In this document: one piece after another, positions 32,393 through 39,125 of the stretch
Layout of the letters: every line of letters starts with the position of its first letter
Position numbering within the stretch: the first letter of the stretch is position 1
From: Saccharofermentans sp.
GTDB lineage: Bacteria > Bacillota > Clostridia > Saccharofermentanales > Saccharofermentanaceae
Reading direction: 5' to 3'
DNA length: 39,125 nt
Assembly: GCA_024685135.1 (NCBI GenBank)
Contig: JAIKWA010000028.1
Span: forward strand, 1 to 39,125
Notes under the pieces: generated by a model
The model's input: the letters and a program-made list of their open reading frames with translations, nothing else
What the model was told of the DNA's origin: nothing
Database searches by the model: none
Position numbers and translations under genes: made by a program

Positions 32393-33751
32393 ATGAAAAT
32401 CTTTGCCGATAAAACTTTTACAAATAAGCTCATTTCCCTGATCCTGCCAATGACTCTGCAGAACTTCATGTTCGCATTGGTACCTTTGTCTGATACCGTT
32501 ATGCTCGCAGCCTTAAGTCAGGATGCGATGTCTGCCGTATCGCTGGCAGCTCAGGTAATGTTTGTCTTAAACCTCTTCATCTACGCCTTAAGTGCGGGCT
32601 GCTCCATGTTTGCCGCTCAGTATTGGGGCAAGGGGGATAAGGCTTCGATAGAAAAGCTCTTCGGCTATACCATCCGCCTTACCATACCGATAGTCGCAGT
32701 ATTCGCTTTCTGCGCCCTTGTATTCCCCGAAGGTGTTATGCGCATCTATACAGATGTCCCCGAGATAATTACGGAAGGTATCCCCTATCTCAGGATCGTA
32801 TCCTTGTCTTACATATTCATGGGTATTGCGATGATATACCAGTCAGTACTCAAGAATGTCGGACTCGTTAAGCAGTGCACCATAGCAAGCTCAGTTATGG
32901 TGGTAATGAACATCTGCTTAAACGCAGTATTTATATTCGGCCTGTTTGGAATGCCCGAGATGGGCGCAGCCGGCGCCGCTCTTGCAACGGTATTATCCAA
33001 CTTTACGGGTTTTGCCCTAGCCATATACTTCTCACTTAAGCACAAAGTAGTAAGGTTAAGGATAAAGAATATCCTTCATTCAGCCATAGAAGAGCGCAGG
33101 AGATTCAGCAGGCACACTGCGCCTTATCTTCTTAACCAGCTCTTCTGGGGCTTCGGCTTTACCATGATAACCGTTATCTTAGGCCACCTGGACGGCGATG
33201 TCGTTGCCGCGAACTCCATAGTTGCCGTAGTAAAGGATATGGTATCCTGCTTCTGCTACGCTTTAGGCTCGGGCGGCTCTATCGTTGTAGGCAACGAGCT
33301 TGGCGCAGGACGCCTCGAGAAGGCCAAGGAATACGGAGACCGCATCTGCCGCCTCACCATCGTATCAGGTGCCATATTAGGTCTCATAGCAGCAGCCTTA
33401 AGCCCTGTTATAGTCTCTCTGTTTGACCTCACTCCCGAAGCAAAGCACTATATGTTCCTTATGCTCCTCATGTGCAGCTACTATATAACCGGAAGATCCA
33501 TCAATGCGACCATCATAGGCGGCATCTTCGCAGCAGGCGGAGATACAAAGTTCGGATTTATCTGTGACACTCTTACCATGTGGGCATTCATAGTGCCTCT
33601 GGGCGCTCTTGCAGCCTTCGTATTCAACTGGCCCGTCATGGTCGTATACTTCATCTTAAATCTCGACGAGATAATAAAACTTCCTGCAGTATTCATTAAC
33701 TACAGGAAGTATAACTGGGTACGTAATATCGTTGATACCGTTGAGGAATGA
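32393..33751 (+). CDS. MATE family multidrug efflux transporter
   Basis: MATE transporters expel cationic drugs or metabolites in exchange for Na+ or H+. The 452 residues hold twelve predicted helices in two similar halves of six; the first half has LPMTLQNFMFALVPLSDTVMLA and SAGCSMFAAQYWGKGD, and the second mirrors it with LLNQLFWGFGFTMITVI and GSGGSIVVGNELGAG. These paired GxxxAAQYWGK-like motifs mark the family. The substrate is unknown. The gene stands alone and ends one base from lysA on the other strand. It has no ribosome-binding site, as noted for its promoter. Confidence 0.93.
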   Translation: MKIFADKTFTNKLISLILPMTLQNFMFALVPLSDTVMLAALSQDAMSAVSLAAQVMFVLNLFIYALSAGCSMFAAQYWGKGDKASIEKLFGYTIRLTIPIVAVFAFCALVFPEGVMRIYTDVPEIITEGIPYLRIVSLSYIFMGIAMIYQSVLKNVGLVKQCTIASSVMVVMNICLNAVFIFGLFGMPEMGAAGAALATVLSNFTGFALAIYFSLKHKVVRLRIKNILHSAIEERRRFSRHTAPYLLNQLFWGFGFTMITVILGHLDGDVVAANSIVAVVKDMVSCFCYALGSGGSIVVGNELGAGRLEKAKEYGDRICRLTIVSGAILGLIAAALSPVIVSLFDLTPEAKHYMFLMLLMCSYYITGRSINATIIGGIFAAGGDTKFGFICDTLTMWAFIVPLGALAAFVFNWPVMVVYFILNLDEIIKLPAVFINYRKYNWVRNIVDTVEE

Positions 33752-33752
33752 C

Positions 33753-35027
33753 TTATTTGATAAGCTTATCCCCATACTCGGTGCAATCGAAGGTCGCGAA
33801 ATAATCATTCAATGTCTCTGCCCTTCTTATGAGCTTTACATCGCCGTTCTCCTTTAAGAGGAGCTCTGCGGACTTAAGTCTGCCGTTGTAGTTATAACCC
33901 ATTGAAAAGCCGTGTGCGCCTGTATCGTGGATATAGATGTAATCGCCCTCGTTTATCTCGGGGAGCATCCTGTCTATAGCAAACTTATCGTTGTTCTCGC
34001 AGAGGGAACCTACGACATCGTACTTGTGATCGCAGGGAGCATCTTCCTTGCCGAGTACCGTTACATGGTGGTAAGCGCCGTACATAGCAGGACGCATGAG
34101 GTTTGCCGCACATGCATCTACACCGATGTACTCCTTATATGTGTGCTTCTCATGAACAGCCTTTGTTACGAGTGCGCCGTAAGGAGCGAGCATGAATCTG
34201 CCCATCTCACAGTAGATGGCAACATCTCCCATACCTGCAGGGATCAGGATCTCCTCGAACTTCTGTTTTACTCCCTCACCTATAGCATAGATGTCATTAG
34301 GTGTCTGCTCGGGCTTGTATGCTACGCCTACGCCGCCTGAGAGGTTTACGAAGGAGAAATGTATATCAAGCTTATCCTTGATCTTAGTCACGAGCTCGAA
34401 GAGCTGACCTGCGAGCATCGGGTAATATTCGTTTGTAACAGTGTTACTTGCGATAAATGCGTGGATACCGAAGTTCTTTACGCCAAGCTCCTTGAGCTTT
34501 GCATATGCTTCATAAAGCTGCTCTTCCGTCATGCCGTACTTGGCATCGCCGGGGTTGTCCATGATGCCGTTGCTCATCTTGATAACGCCGCCGGGGTTGA
34601 ATCTGCAAGACATCGTCTCGGGGAACTTATCGCCGATGATGCCCTTTAAGAATTCAATATGCGTGATGTCATCCAAATTGATTATCGCACCTAAGTTTGC
34701 AGCAAGTGCATACTCTCTTGCAGGTGTCTCGTTGCTCGAGAACATGATGTGCTTACCGTCAGCGCCGACTGCATCAGCCAATACGAGCTCAGCTTCCGAA
34801 GAACAATCGAAGCCGAAGTCATAATCGTTCATTATGTTCAAGATGGAAGGATTGGGTGTTGCCTTTACCGCAAAATATTCACGGAAACCCTCGTTCCACG
34901 CAAAAGCCTTCTTTACGTCCTCACAATTCTTCCTGATGCCTGCTTCATCGTAGATGTGGAAAGGTGTGGGATATCTGCTTGCGATCTCACGGATCTGCTC
35001 TAATGTTACAAACGGTTTCTTCTCCAT
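33753..35027 (-). CDS. lysA: Diaminopimelate decarboxylase
   Basis: LysA removes CO2 from meso-diaminopimelate to give lysine, using PLP. The 424-residue fold-type III protein shows the PLP lysine in YFAVKATPNPSIL, FDCSSEAELVLA, the glycine loop VNLSGGVGVAY, CEMGRFMLAPYG and the cysteine/glutamate of the opposing active site in VVGSLCENNDKFA, with the tyrosine near SMGYNYNGRL. The ATG follows AAAGAGG. It has its own promoter and is not in a lysine operon. A related carboxynorspermidine or ornithine-type decarboxylase is unlikely given CEN and the length. Confidence 0.92.
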   Translation of the reverse strand: MEKKPFVTLEQIREIASRYPTPFHIYDEAGIRKNCEDVKKAFAWNEGFREYFAVKATPNPSILNIMNDYDFGFDCSSEAELVLADAVGADGKHIMFSSNETPAREYALAANLGAIINLDDITHIEFLKGIIGDKFPETMSCRFNPGGVIKMSNGIMDNPGDAKYGMTEEQLYEAYAKLKELGVKNFGIHAFIASNTVTNEYYPMLAGQLFELVTKIKDKLDIHFSFVNLSGGVGVAYKPEQTPNDIYAIGEGVKQKFEEILIPAGMGDVAIYCEMGRFMLAPYGALVTKAVHEKHTYKEYIGVDACAANLMRPAMYGAYHHVTVLGKEDAPCDHKYDVVGSLCENNDKFAIDRMLPEINEGDYIYIHDTGAHGFSMGYNYNGRLKSAELLLKENGDVKLIRRAETLNDYFATFDCTEYGDKLIK

Positions 35028-35058
35028 AACTCTACCTCTTTAGATTAATTAATTGCTA

Positions 35059-35087
35059 AAGATAACATGAGGCAAAGCAAATTACAA
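35059..35087 (-). promoter_or_regulatory. lysA promoter
   Basis: TTGTAA (35087-35082) and TATCTT (35064-35059) on the minus strand are 17 bases apart, with TGT before the -10. Transcription should begin near 35052. No L-box (lysine riboswitch) fits in the 72-base gap. Confidence 0.5.
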
Positions 35088-35099
35088 GAATATGAGAAC

Positions 35100-36278
35100 T
35101 TATGTAAGGAAGAACTTCTTTTTGCCGACGACTACAAGATAACCCTGATCCCCTTCGGCAAGTTCTTTATGCTGCTTCGGGGTTATAACCGCTTCTGAAG
35201 TATCACCGGATGAGAGCTTTGCAACACAGGAGAATCTGCGGCCTGGCAAAAGGCTTCCCTGAGAGACAATTGCCACGTTCTTGGATATAAGTGTTGCCTT
35301 AGCCGAAGAATAGTCACCTTTCTTGATCTTATTCCATGTTGCAAGAGTATCCTTCTCACAAAACAGCAGCACTGCCATATGCAGTATCAAGACGCCTGTA
35401 AGGACCAAAGCGTTTATGGGGGATGCTGCGCCCTTATCTAAAGCAGGAACTGATCCTGCTATCGTTCCAAACACCAGGATAGTAAAAGCTATCATATTTC
35501 CGAATCCGCCCATAAAGGCCTCTTTTATGGTTCGCCGGCCTATAAAACACATTACCAAAAGAATTATCAGCAAACCTGAGACCTTGAGCAGAAAGAACCC
35601 CGTAACTGTCATTAAGATCCCCGCTATCTCTAAGACCGTGCAGACTGCAAGTCTGATATAAACAGGCGTAACACGCTTTTTGAAGCTCGCAGATACTACA
35701 CCGCCGTCTGCTGTTCCCTCAAAGCTATTATCGCTTATCTCCTCCGGCAGGAACCAGAACGGATCTAACATTAACCGCTTGGGCTCATCGTCAACTCTTA
35801 CGAAAAGGCCCTTCACCCCAACCTGCATAATATCGTATAGACCCTTCATCACTTCGCAGGTGGCAAACACGCCGTCTTCGTCCACACCTTCGAGAACAAC
35901 GTAATAAAAGATCCTTCCGTTCACAGTCTGGGTATGCTTATCCGTTATAAGCACATGGTGAGATCTAAATGCGTAAGCTTTGGCTTTGCTGACATATCTC
36001 ATATTGGAAAAGATGCTTGATACAAAAAGAACTGTAAATATGGGGCTGAGTATCGCGATCAAGACCCATTGAGGATCAGGGTTATCGGCGGTCAGATAAT
36101 CGTGCACGCCGGCTGCGAGGCCCAACAAAAAGATCAGTGTCAGGAATATACCAAAGCCCACACTTCTTGTGCAATCCCTGGAGATCACGGAAGCTATACG
36201 CTCCCGATCCTTTATCTCCGGCATCTTCCAGAAGCCCTCGCCGATACTTGAATCAAAATAGTTAAAACTCTTTGCCAT
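35100..36278 (-). CDS. Membrane protein with two helix-plus-beta-domain units
   Basis: A 392-residue protein I do not recognise. It seems to be an internal duplication: two helices (about 43-100), then a soluble beta-rich domain (about 105-180: HHVLITDKHTQTVNGRIFYY); four or so helices (about 215-315), then a second soluble domain (about 330-392: ATLISKNVAIVSQGS, and PKQHKELAEGDQGYLVVVG). Both soluble parts share the pattern 'variant strand - G(R)xF - V - xD(G) - GxxGxxV', loosely like DUF3592-type domains. The ATG at 36278 lies six bases after TATAAT and lacks a ribosome-binding site. Longer in-frame starts would overlap the divergent gene. Its function is unknown. Confidence 0.75.
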   Translation of the reverse strand: MAKSFNYFDSSIGEGFWKMPEIKDRERIASVISRDCTRSVGFGIFLTLIFLLGLAAGVHDYLTADNPDPQWVLIAILSPIFTVLFVSSIFSNMRYVSKAKAYAFRSHHVLITDKHTQTVNGRIFYYVVLEGVDEDGVFATCEVMKGLYDIMQVGVKGLFVRVDDEPKRLMLDPFWFLPEEISDNSFEGTADGGVVSASFKKRVTPVYIRLAVCTVLEIAGILMTVTGFFLLKVSGLLIILLVMCFIGRRTIKEAFMGGFGNMIAFTILVFGTIAGSVPALDKGAASPINALVLTGVLILHMAVLLFCEKDTLATWNKIKKGDYSSAKATLISKNVAIVSQGSLLPGRRFSCVAKLSSGDTSEAVITPKQHKELAEGDQGYLVVVGKKKFFLT

Positions 36279-36284
36279 ATGGCA

Positions 36285-36290
36285 ATTATA
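36285..36290 (-). promoter_or_regulatory. -10 element six bases before an ATG
   Basis: TATAAT on the minus strand is followed by TGCCAT and the ATG at 36278. It is the fourth case in the window of a -10 placed to start transcription at the start codon. No consensus -35 is present. Confidence 0.5.
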
Positions 36291-36370
36291 CACTACTACA
36301 TAGATTTCGCTAATTGGAAAAACCACTCTAAAAGTAGTAGCATTAGATAAAAGTTCTAAGAGGCATTTAG

Positions 36371-37270
36371 ATGTTTGGTTTAACTCTTTATCAGGTCTTA
36401 TGGTATTTCCTTGAATATGCATTTATCGGTTGGATCATAGAGGTCTTATACCATGCTGTCTGCAAAGGTCAGATCGTAAACAGAGGCTTCCTTAACGGAC
36501 CCATCTGTCCTGTCTACGGCGTCGGCATGGTAGGCGTTATAGCGATAACCAACATGATCAATTCCGAACTCGATAAACGCGGGATAGACTCAAACTCACT
36601 AAGGCTCCTTTTTATCTTCCTTGGCGGCACTGTTTTCGCAACCGTCATAGAGCTCATTGCAGGCTGGGCACTCGATAAGCTCTTCCATGCAAGATGGTGG
36701 GATTACACATCCCTCCCCTTCAATGTCGGCGGATATATATGTCTTGAGTTCTCGATCCTTTGGGGTCTCGGCATCCTTTTCGTTGTACAGATAGTTCATC
36801 CTCTCCTTGCGATAGAGCCGACACACGGTCTCATCCAAAGGACCGCAGGTATAGTGCTTCTCGTGATATTCTACATATTCTTTATAGCAGACCTTACGGC
36901 AACGGTATTTACGATGATAGGCATCAACAAGAAGCTTGCCAAGATCAACGAGATATCTGAAGCCATACACGAAGGCTCAGACTTCCTGACAGACAAGGTA
37001 GGCGGCAATGCTTACAAAGCAACCGTCAAGCTCCAGGAAGGCGCAGTCCAGGCTTCGCTTGCCAAAGCAGAGATGCGTGACATGACAGAAGACAGGATAA
37101 AAGAGCTTAAAGAGACAAGAACGAGGCTCATCGAGGAATTGACCAGGCACAGACACATCGGTGCCGGCAGACTCATAATGGCATTCCCGGAGGCAAAGCA
37201 CACCAGATACCAGGATGCGTTTAAAGCTTTTATGGATAGAGCAAGGACAAAGAGATCTAAGAAGGTCTGA
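36371..37270 (+). CDS. CmpB-like membrane protein (PF06541, 'ABC transporter type IV')
   Basis: A 299-residue membrane protein of the PF06541 family, common in Clostridia. The family signature is clear near the N-terminus: YAFIGWIIEVLYHAV and NRGFLNGPICPVYGVG. About five or six helices occupy residues 5-185; the last ~100 residues are a cytoplasmic basic helical tail (KELKETRTRLIEELTRHR). Despite the name, a transport role is not shown and no ATPase lies beside it on this strand. A ribosome-binding site (AAGAGG) precedes the ATG. It is divergent from the duplicated-domain membrane protein. Confidence 0.85.
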   Translation: MFGLTLYQVLWYFLEYAFIGWIIEVLYHAVCKGQIVNRGFLNGPICPVYGVGMVGVIAITNMINSELDKRGIDSNSLRLLFIFLGGTVFATVIELIAGWALDKLFHARWWDYTSLPFNVGGYICLEFSILWGLGILFVVQIVHPLLAIEPTHGLIQRTAGIVLLVIFYIFFIADLTATVFTMIGINKKLAKINEISEAIHEGSDFLTDKVGGNAYKATVKLQEGAVQASLAKAEMRDMTEDRIKELKETRTRLIEELTRHRHIGAGRLIMAFPEAKHTRYQDAFKAFMDRARTKRSKKV

Positions 37271-37463
37271 ACATGCCATCAGGAAACGGCCGGGCTCTTT
37301 GCCCTGGTAACAGGCGTCTCCTTCATACCATTTCTCGTAATTTGTTCTTACCTATCTCCCTCTTAGCTGTAATCACCCGGAATGATACGTCTGTTTTGCC
37401 CGTGCCGTTCGGGATCTGATAATTTATTCAAACATAATAGGACAATAATAAGCTTCTGCGGAT
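37271..37463. other. Gene-free convergent stretch with GC-rich hairpins
   Basis: Between the ends of two convergent genes lie 193 bases with no credible gene. Three stems can be drawn: GGAAAC/GTCTCC with CCGGGC-TCTTT-GCCCTGG inside it (about 37282-37323), a GGTA/TACC stem (37304-37332), and GTAATCA/TGATAC with loop CCCGGAA (about 37372-37391). None carries a good T tract. I could not match it to TPP, cobalamin, FMN, SAM, glycine or tetrahydrofolate riboswitches, and no gene lies downstream on either strand. It could be a small RNA gene, bidirectional terminator or decayed element. Confidence 0.35.
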
Positions 37464-38864
37464 TCAGCCGAGTTCTATGACCGCGTCACAACACTCATTG
37501 ATAAACTCATAGTCATGCGTCACAACACAGATCGTTTTTCCGGCTGCTCTGAGATTCTTCAATTCCGCAGACAGGCGCATCATATTGAGTTCATCCATTC
37601 CGCTGGTAGGTTCATCCATAAGGATTATGTCCCTGCCGGATGCAACACTTGAAGCTATGGCAACACGTTGCTTTTGCCCGCCCGACAAAGCCATCGGATG
37701 ACAGTCGGCTTTATCTTCAAGTCCGAATCTTGTCAAGATCTGTAAGGCATCAGCCTTTTTCTGTGTCTCGGGTATATCGTCTTCCATGCCTATGATCAGC
37801 TCGTCTAATACGCTCTCAGTAAAAAGCTGATGATTTACATCCTGGAATACCATATAACACGATCTGCTGCGCATCTTTCTTTTCCATATGCTGCCGTCCA
37901 AAAGGATCTTGTCCTGTTCGGGCTTATATATCCCGCAAAGGCACTTGAGAAAAGTGCTCTTTCCGATCCCGTTTTGACCTGTTATTGCTATGACCTGATT
38001 CAAAGGAAGCTTCAGGCCTTCAACGGATAGAGCTGTTTTCTTTTTGTCATAGGAATAATTGACGGAGTCGATCCTAATGCACTCCTTTACGTTGCCCGAG
38101 CTCTTTGAGACCTTGATCTCAGGCTCTTCAAAAGGTCTGATCCCTTCTGTTCTCAAGGAGTCTCCCAGACTCAATATTTCACTGCTCTCATAGATATCGG
38201 TGATCTTTCCGTTTTTCATGATCACCAACCGGTCTGCCAGTTCTCTCAGGTAATACAAACGGTGCTCTGCGATCACCACCGTTTTGCCCTGACTTTTCCA
38301 CTTCCCGATCACATCCTTGAGTTTGTTGATCGAAGCTCTGTCAAGATTAGAGGACGGCTCGTCGAGCACGATGATCTTGGGATGCATGACGGCTACGCTG
38401 CCGCATGCTATCCGCTGTTTCTCACCGCCGCTTAATTCAAAGATGCTGCGGCCTCTCAGATCTTTGAGTTCCAGATCATCTGTAACCTGCTCGATCCTTT
38501 CAAGTATTTCTTCAGGATCCATGGCAATGTTCTCTGCAGCAAAAGCTAATTCGCTGTCCGTATCGACATTGAAAAACTGACTTCTGGGATTCTGAAATAC
38601 GCTCCCGACAGTCCTGCCGAGTTCCGCTACGGTTTTCCCGGAGATATTTTCCCCGTCGAGAAAGATATCTCCGGTGACGGTGCCATGATAATAATTAGGT
38701 ACCAGACCATTTATAAGCCTTATAAATGTAGTCTTTCCACAACCGCTCTCACCGGTAAGGACTATCAGTTCACCGGATCTGATGTTCAGATTGATGTCAC
38801 TGAGATCGCCTTTATCCGTCTTATTGTTCTTGTATTTGAAACTGACATTTGAGAATCGTATCAT
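37464..38864 (-). CDS. ECF transporter double ATPase (YkoD/EcfA1-A2-like)
   Basis: A 466-residue protein with two ABC domains in tandem, energising an energy-coupling-factor vitamin or metal importer. Domain 1 has GESGCGKTT, ELSGGEKQRIACG, IIVLDEPSSNLD and IAEHRLYYL; domain 2 has GQNGIGKST, LSGGQKQRVAIA, IILMDEPTSGMD and VVTHDYEF. The EHR in the first H-loop is usual for ECF ATPases, as is VFQNPRSQFF after Walker A. The chosen ATG overlaps the stop of the T-subunit gene as ATGA; the frame stays open upstream but through that gene. The substrate-binding S subunit is probably outside the window, so the vitamin cannot be named. Confidence 0.88.
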   Translation of the reverse strand: MIRFSNVSFKYKNNKTDKGDLSDINLNIRSGELIVLTGESGCGKTTFIRLINGLVPNYYHGTVTGDIFLDGENISGKTVAELGRTVGSVFQNPRSQFFNVDTDSELAFAAENIAMDPEEILERIEQVTDDLELKDLRGRSIFELSGGEKQRIACGSVAVMHPKIIVLDEPSSNLDRASINKLKDVIGKWKSQGKTVVIAEHRLYYLRELADRLVIMKNGKITDIYESSEILSLGDSLRTEGIRPFEEPEIKVSKSSGNVKECIRIDSVNYSYDKKKTALSVEGLKLPLNQVIAITGQNGIGKSTFLKCLCGIYKPEQDKILLDGSIWKRKMRSRSCYMVFQDVNHQLFTESVLDELIIGMEDDIPETQKKADALQILTRFGLEDKADCHPMALSGGQKQRVAIASSVASGRDIILMDEPTSGMDELNMMRLSAELKNLRAAGKTICVVTHDYEFINECCDAVIELG

Positions 38865-39125
38865 GCTCCGATAACACCTCCGCAAAAGAAATGTGCAAAC
38901 AGACCAACGGCTGCACATATGATCAGCATTGCATCCAAAGGGGAGAATCCGATGCGGGCTATATGAGTTCTTTTGCCGTCTACGGAAAGACATTTTGTCA
39001 TCGAAGCCGCTGAGAGCTCATCCGCGATCTTGGATACAGACATTAGTATGGGTACCATTACATATTCCAGTATATCCAGCGGATTTCTGCCGGCCATGCC
39101 GATGCCGCGCATTTTCATGGCATTC
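38861..39125 (-). CDS. ECF transporter T subunit, C-terminal part (cut by window edge)
   Basis: The T subunit is the membrane coupling protein that links the S subunit to the ATPases. Only the last ~87 residues are visible; the frame is open to the edge. They show a first coupling-motif-like KMRG in NAMKMRGIGMAGRN, a helix around ILEYVMVPILMSVSKIADE, a second coupling-like region (AASMTKCLSVDGKRTHI, where ARG is usual) and a last helix LIICAAVGLFAHFF. Position immediately before the double ATPase, with ATGA overlap, supports the call more than the sequence does. Confidence 0.75.
   Translation of the reverse strand, partial: NAMKMRGIGMAGRNPLDILEYVMVPILMSVSKIADELSAASMTKCLSVDGKRTHIARIGFSPLDAMLIICAAVGLFAHFFCGGVIGA

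Noticed and set aside
33766..33777. Palindrome GATAAGCTTATC at the end of lysA as a terminator
   Set aside because: It has no loop beyond a 4-base core, a stem of four AT-rich pairs and no T tract.
36292..36339. CTACTAC ... GTAGTAG inverted repeat between divergent promoters
   Set aside because: Only 7 bases match with a spacer of about 35 bases; chance is likely, and it does not align with either promoter.
37271..37463. Vitamin riboswitch for the ECF transporter
   Set aside because: It lies downstream of the ECF genes, and no known riboswitch core could be matched.

Overview
The window reads as chromosomal DNA of an anaerobic Firmicute of class Clostridia, probably a gut or rumen relative of the Lachnospiraceae. 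The support is a FucO-type alcohol dehydrogenase, the clostridial split LeuC/LeuD isomerase, PF06541 (CmpB-like) and DUF6465-like proteins, a YkoD-like ECF module and a one-piece tmRNA. Placement below class is a guess. Most genes lie on the minus strand and are tightly packed; three tail-to-tail gene pairs are separated by 1 base or overlap.

Layout. 1-937: one end of an IS3-family insertion sequence, ending 38 bases past the ilvE stop. 975-4474: ilvE, galM and fucO, each with its own promoter. 4565-6977: a two-gene ABC exporter. 7034-13757: a run leuC-leuD-leuB-ppx-ppk1, joining leucine synthesis to polyphosphate metabolism with overlapping or close gene ends. 13840-15720: an ABC-F ATPase. 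15790-16161: a lysine/alanine-repeat basic protein. 16339-20651 (plus strand): a three-gene ABC exporter whose last gene fuses an ABC-2 permease to a CPBP membrane protease. 20653-24062: a FAD oxidoreductase coupled to an LTA-synthase-like enzyme. 24129-25885: divergent HAD phosphatase and YhaM-like exoribonuclease. 25882-29211: a large GH2 'beta-galactosidase' that has lost most recognisable catalytic residues. 29334-29707: tmRNA. 29741-32324: a lipoprotein, membrane-anchored amidase-like protein and zinc-ribbon protein operon. 32393-35027: a MATE transporter facing lysA. 35100-37270: a duplicated-domain membrane protein and a CmpB-like membrane protein, divergent. 37271-37463: a gene-free, hairpin-rich stretch. 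37464-39125: a double-ATPase ECF module running off the edge.

Three themes stand out. (1) Four separately transcribed genes (ABC-F, NatB-like permease, MATE, and a membrane protein) have a -10 hexamer exactly six bases before the ATG and no Shine-Dalgarno sequence, suggesting leaderless mRNAs. (2) Two predicted enzymes look catalytically dead or altered: the GH2 protein and the Amidase_3 protein, whose catalytic glutamate is valine. (3) The tmRNA is flanked by a 14-bp inverted repeat that would pair the ends of its precursor, and the GH2 gene has a perfect 9-3-9 palindrome at its predicted transcription start. Promoters here mostly show an extended -10 (TGn-TATAAT-like) and poor -35 elements.
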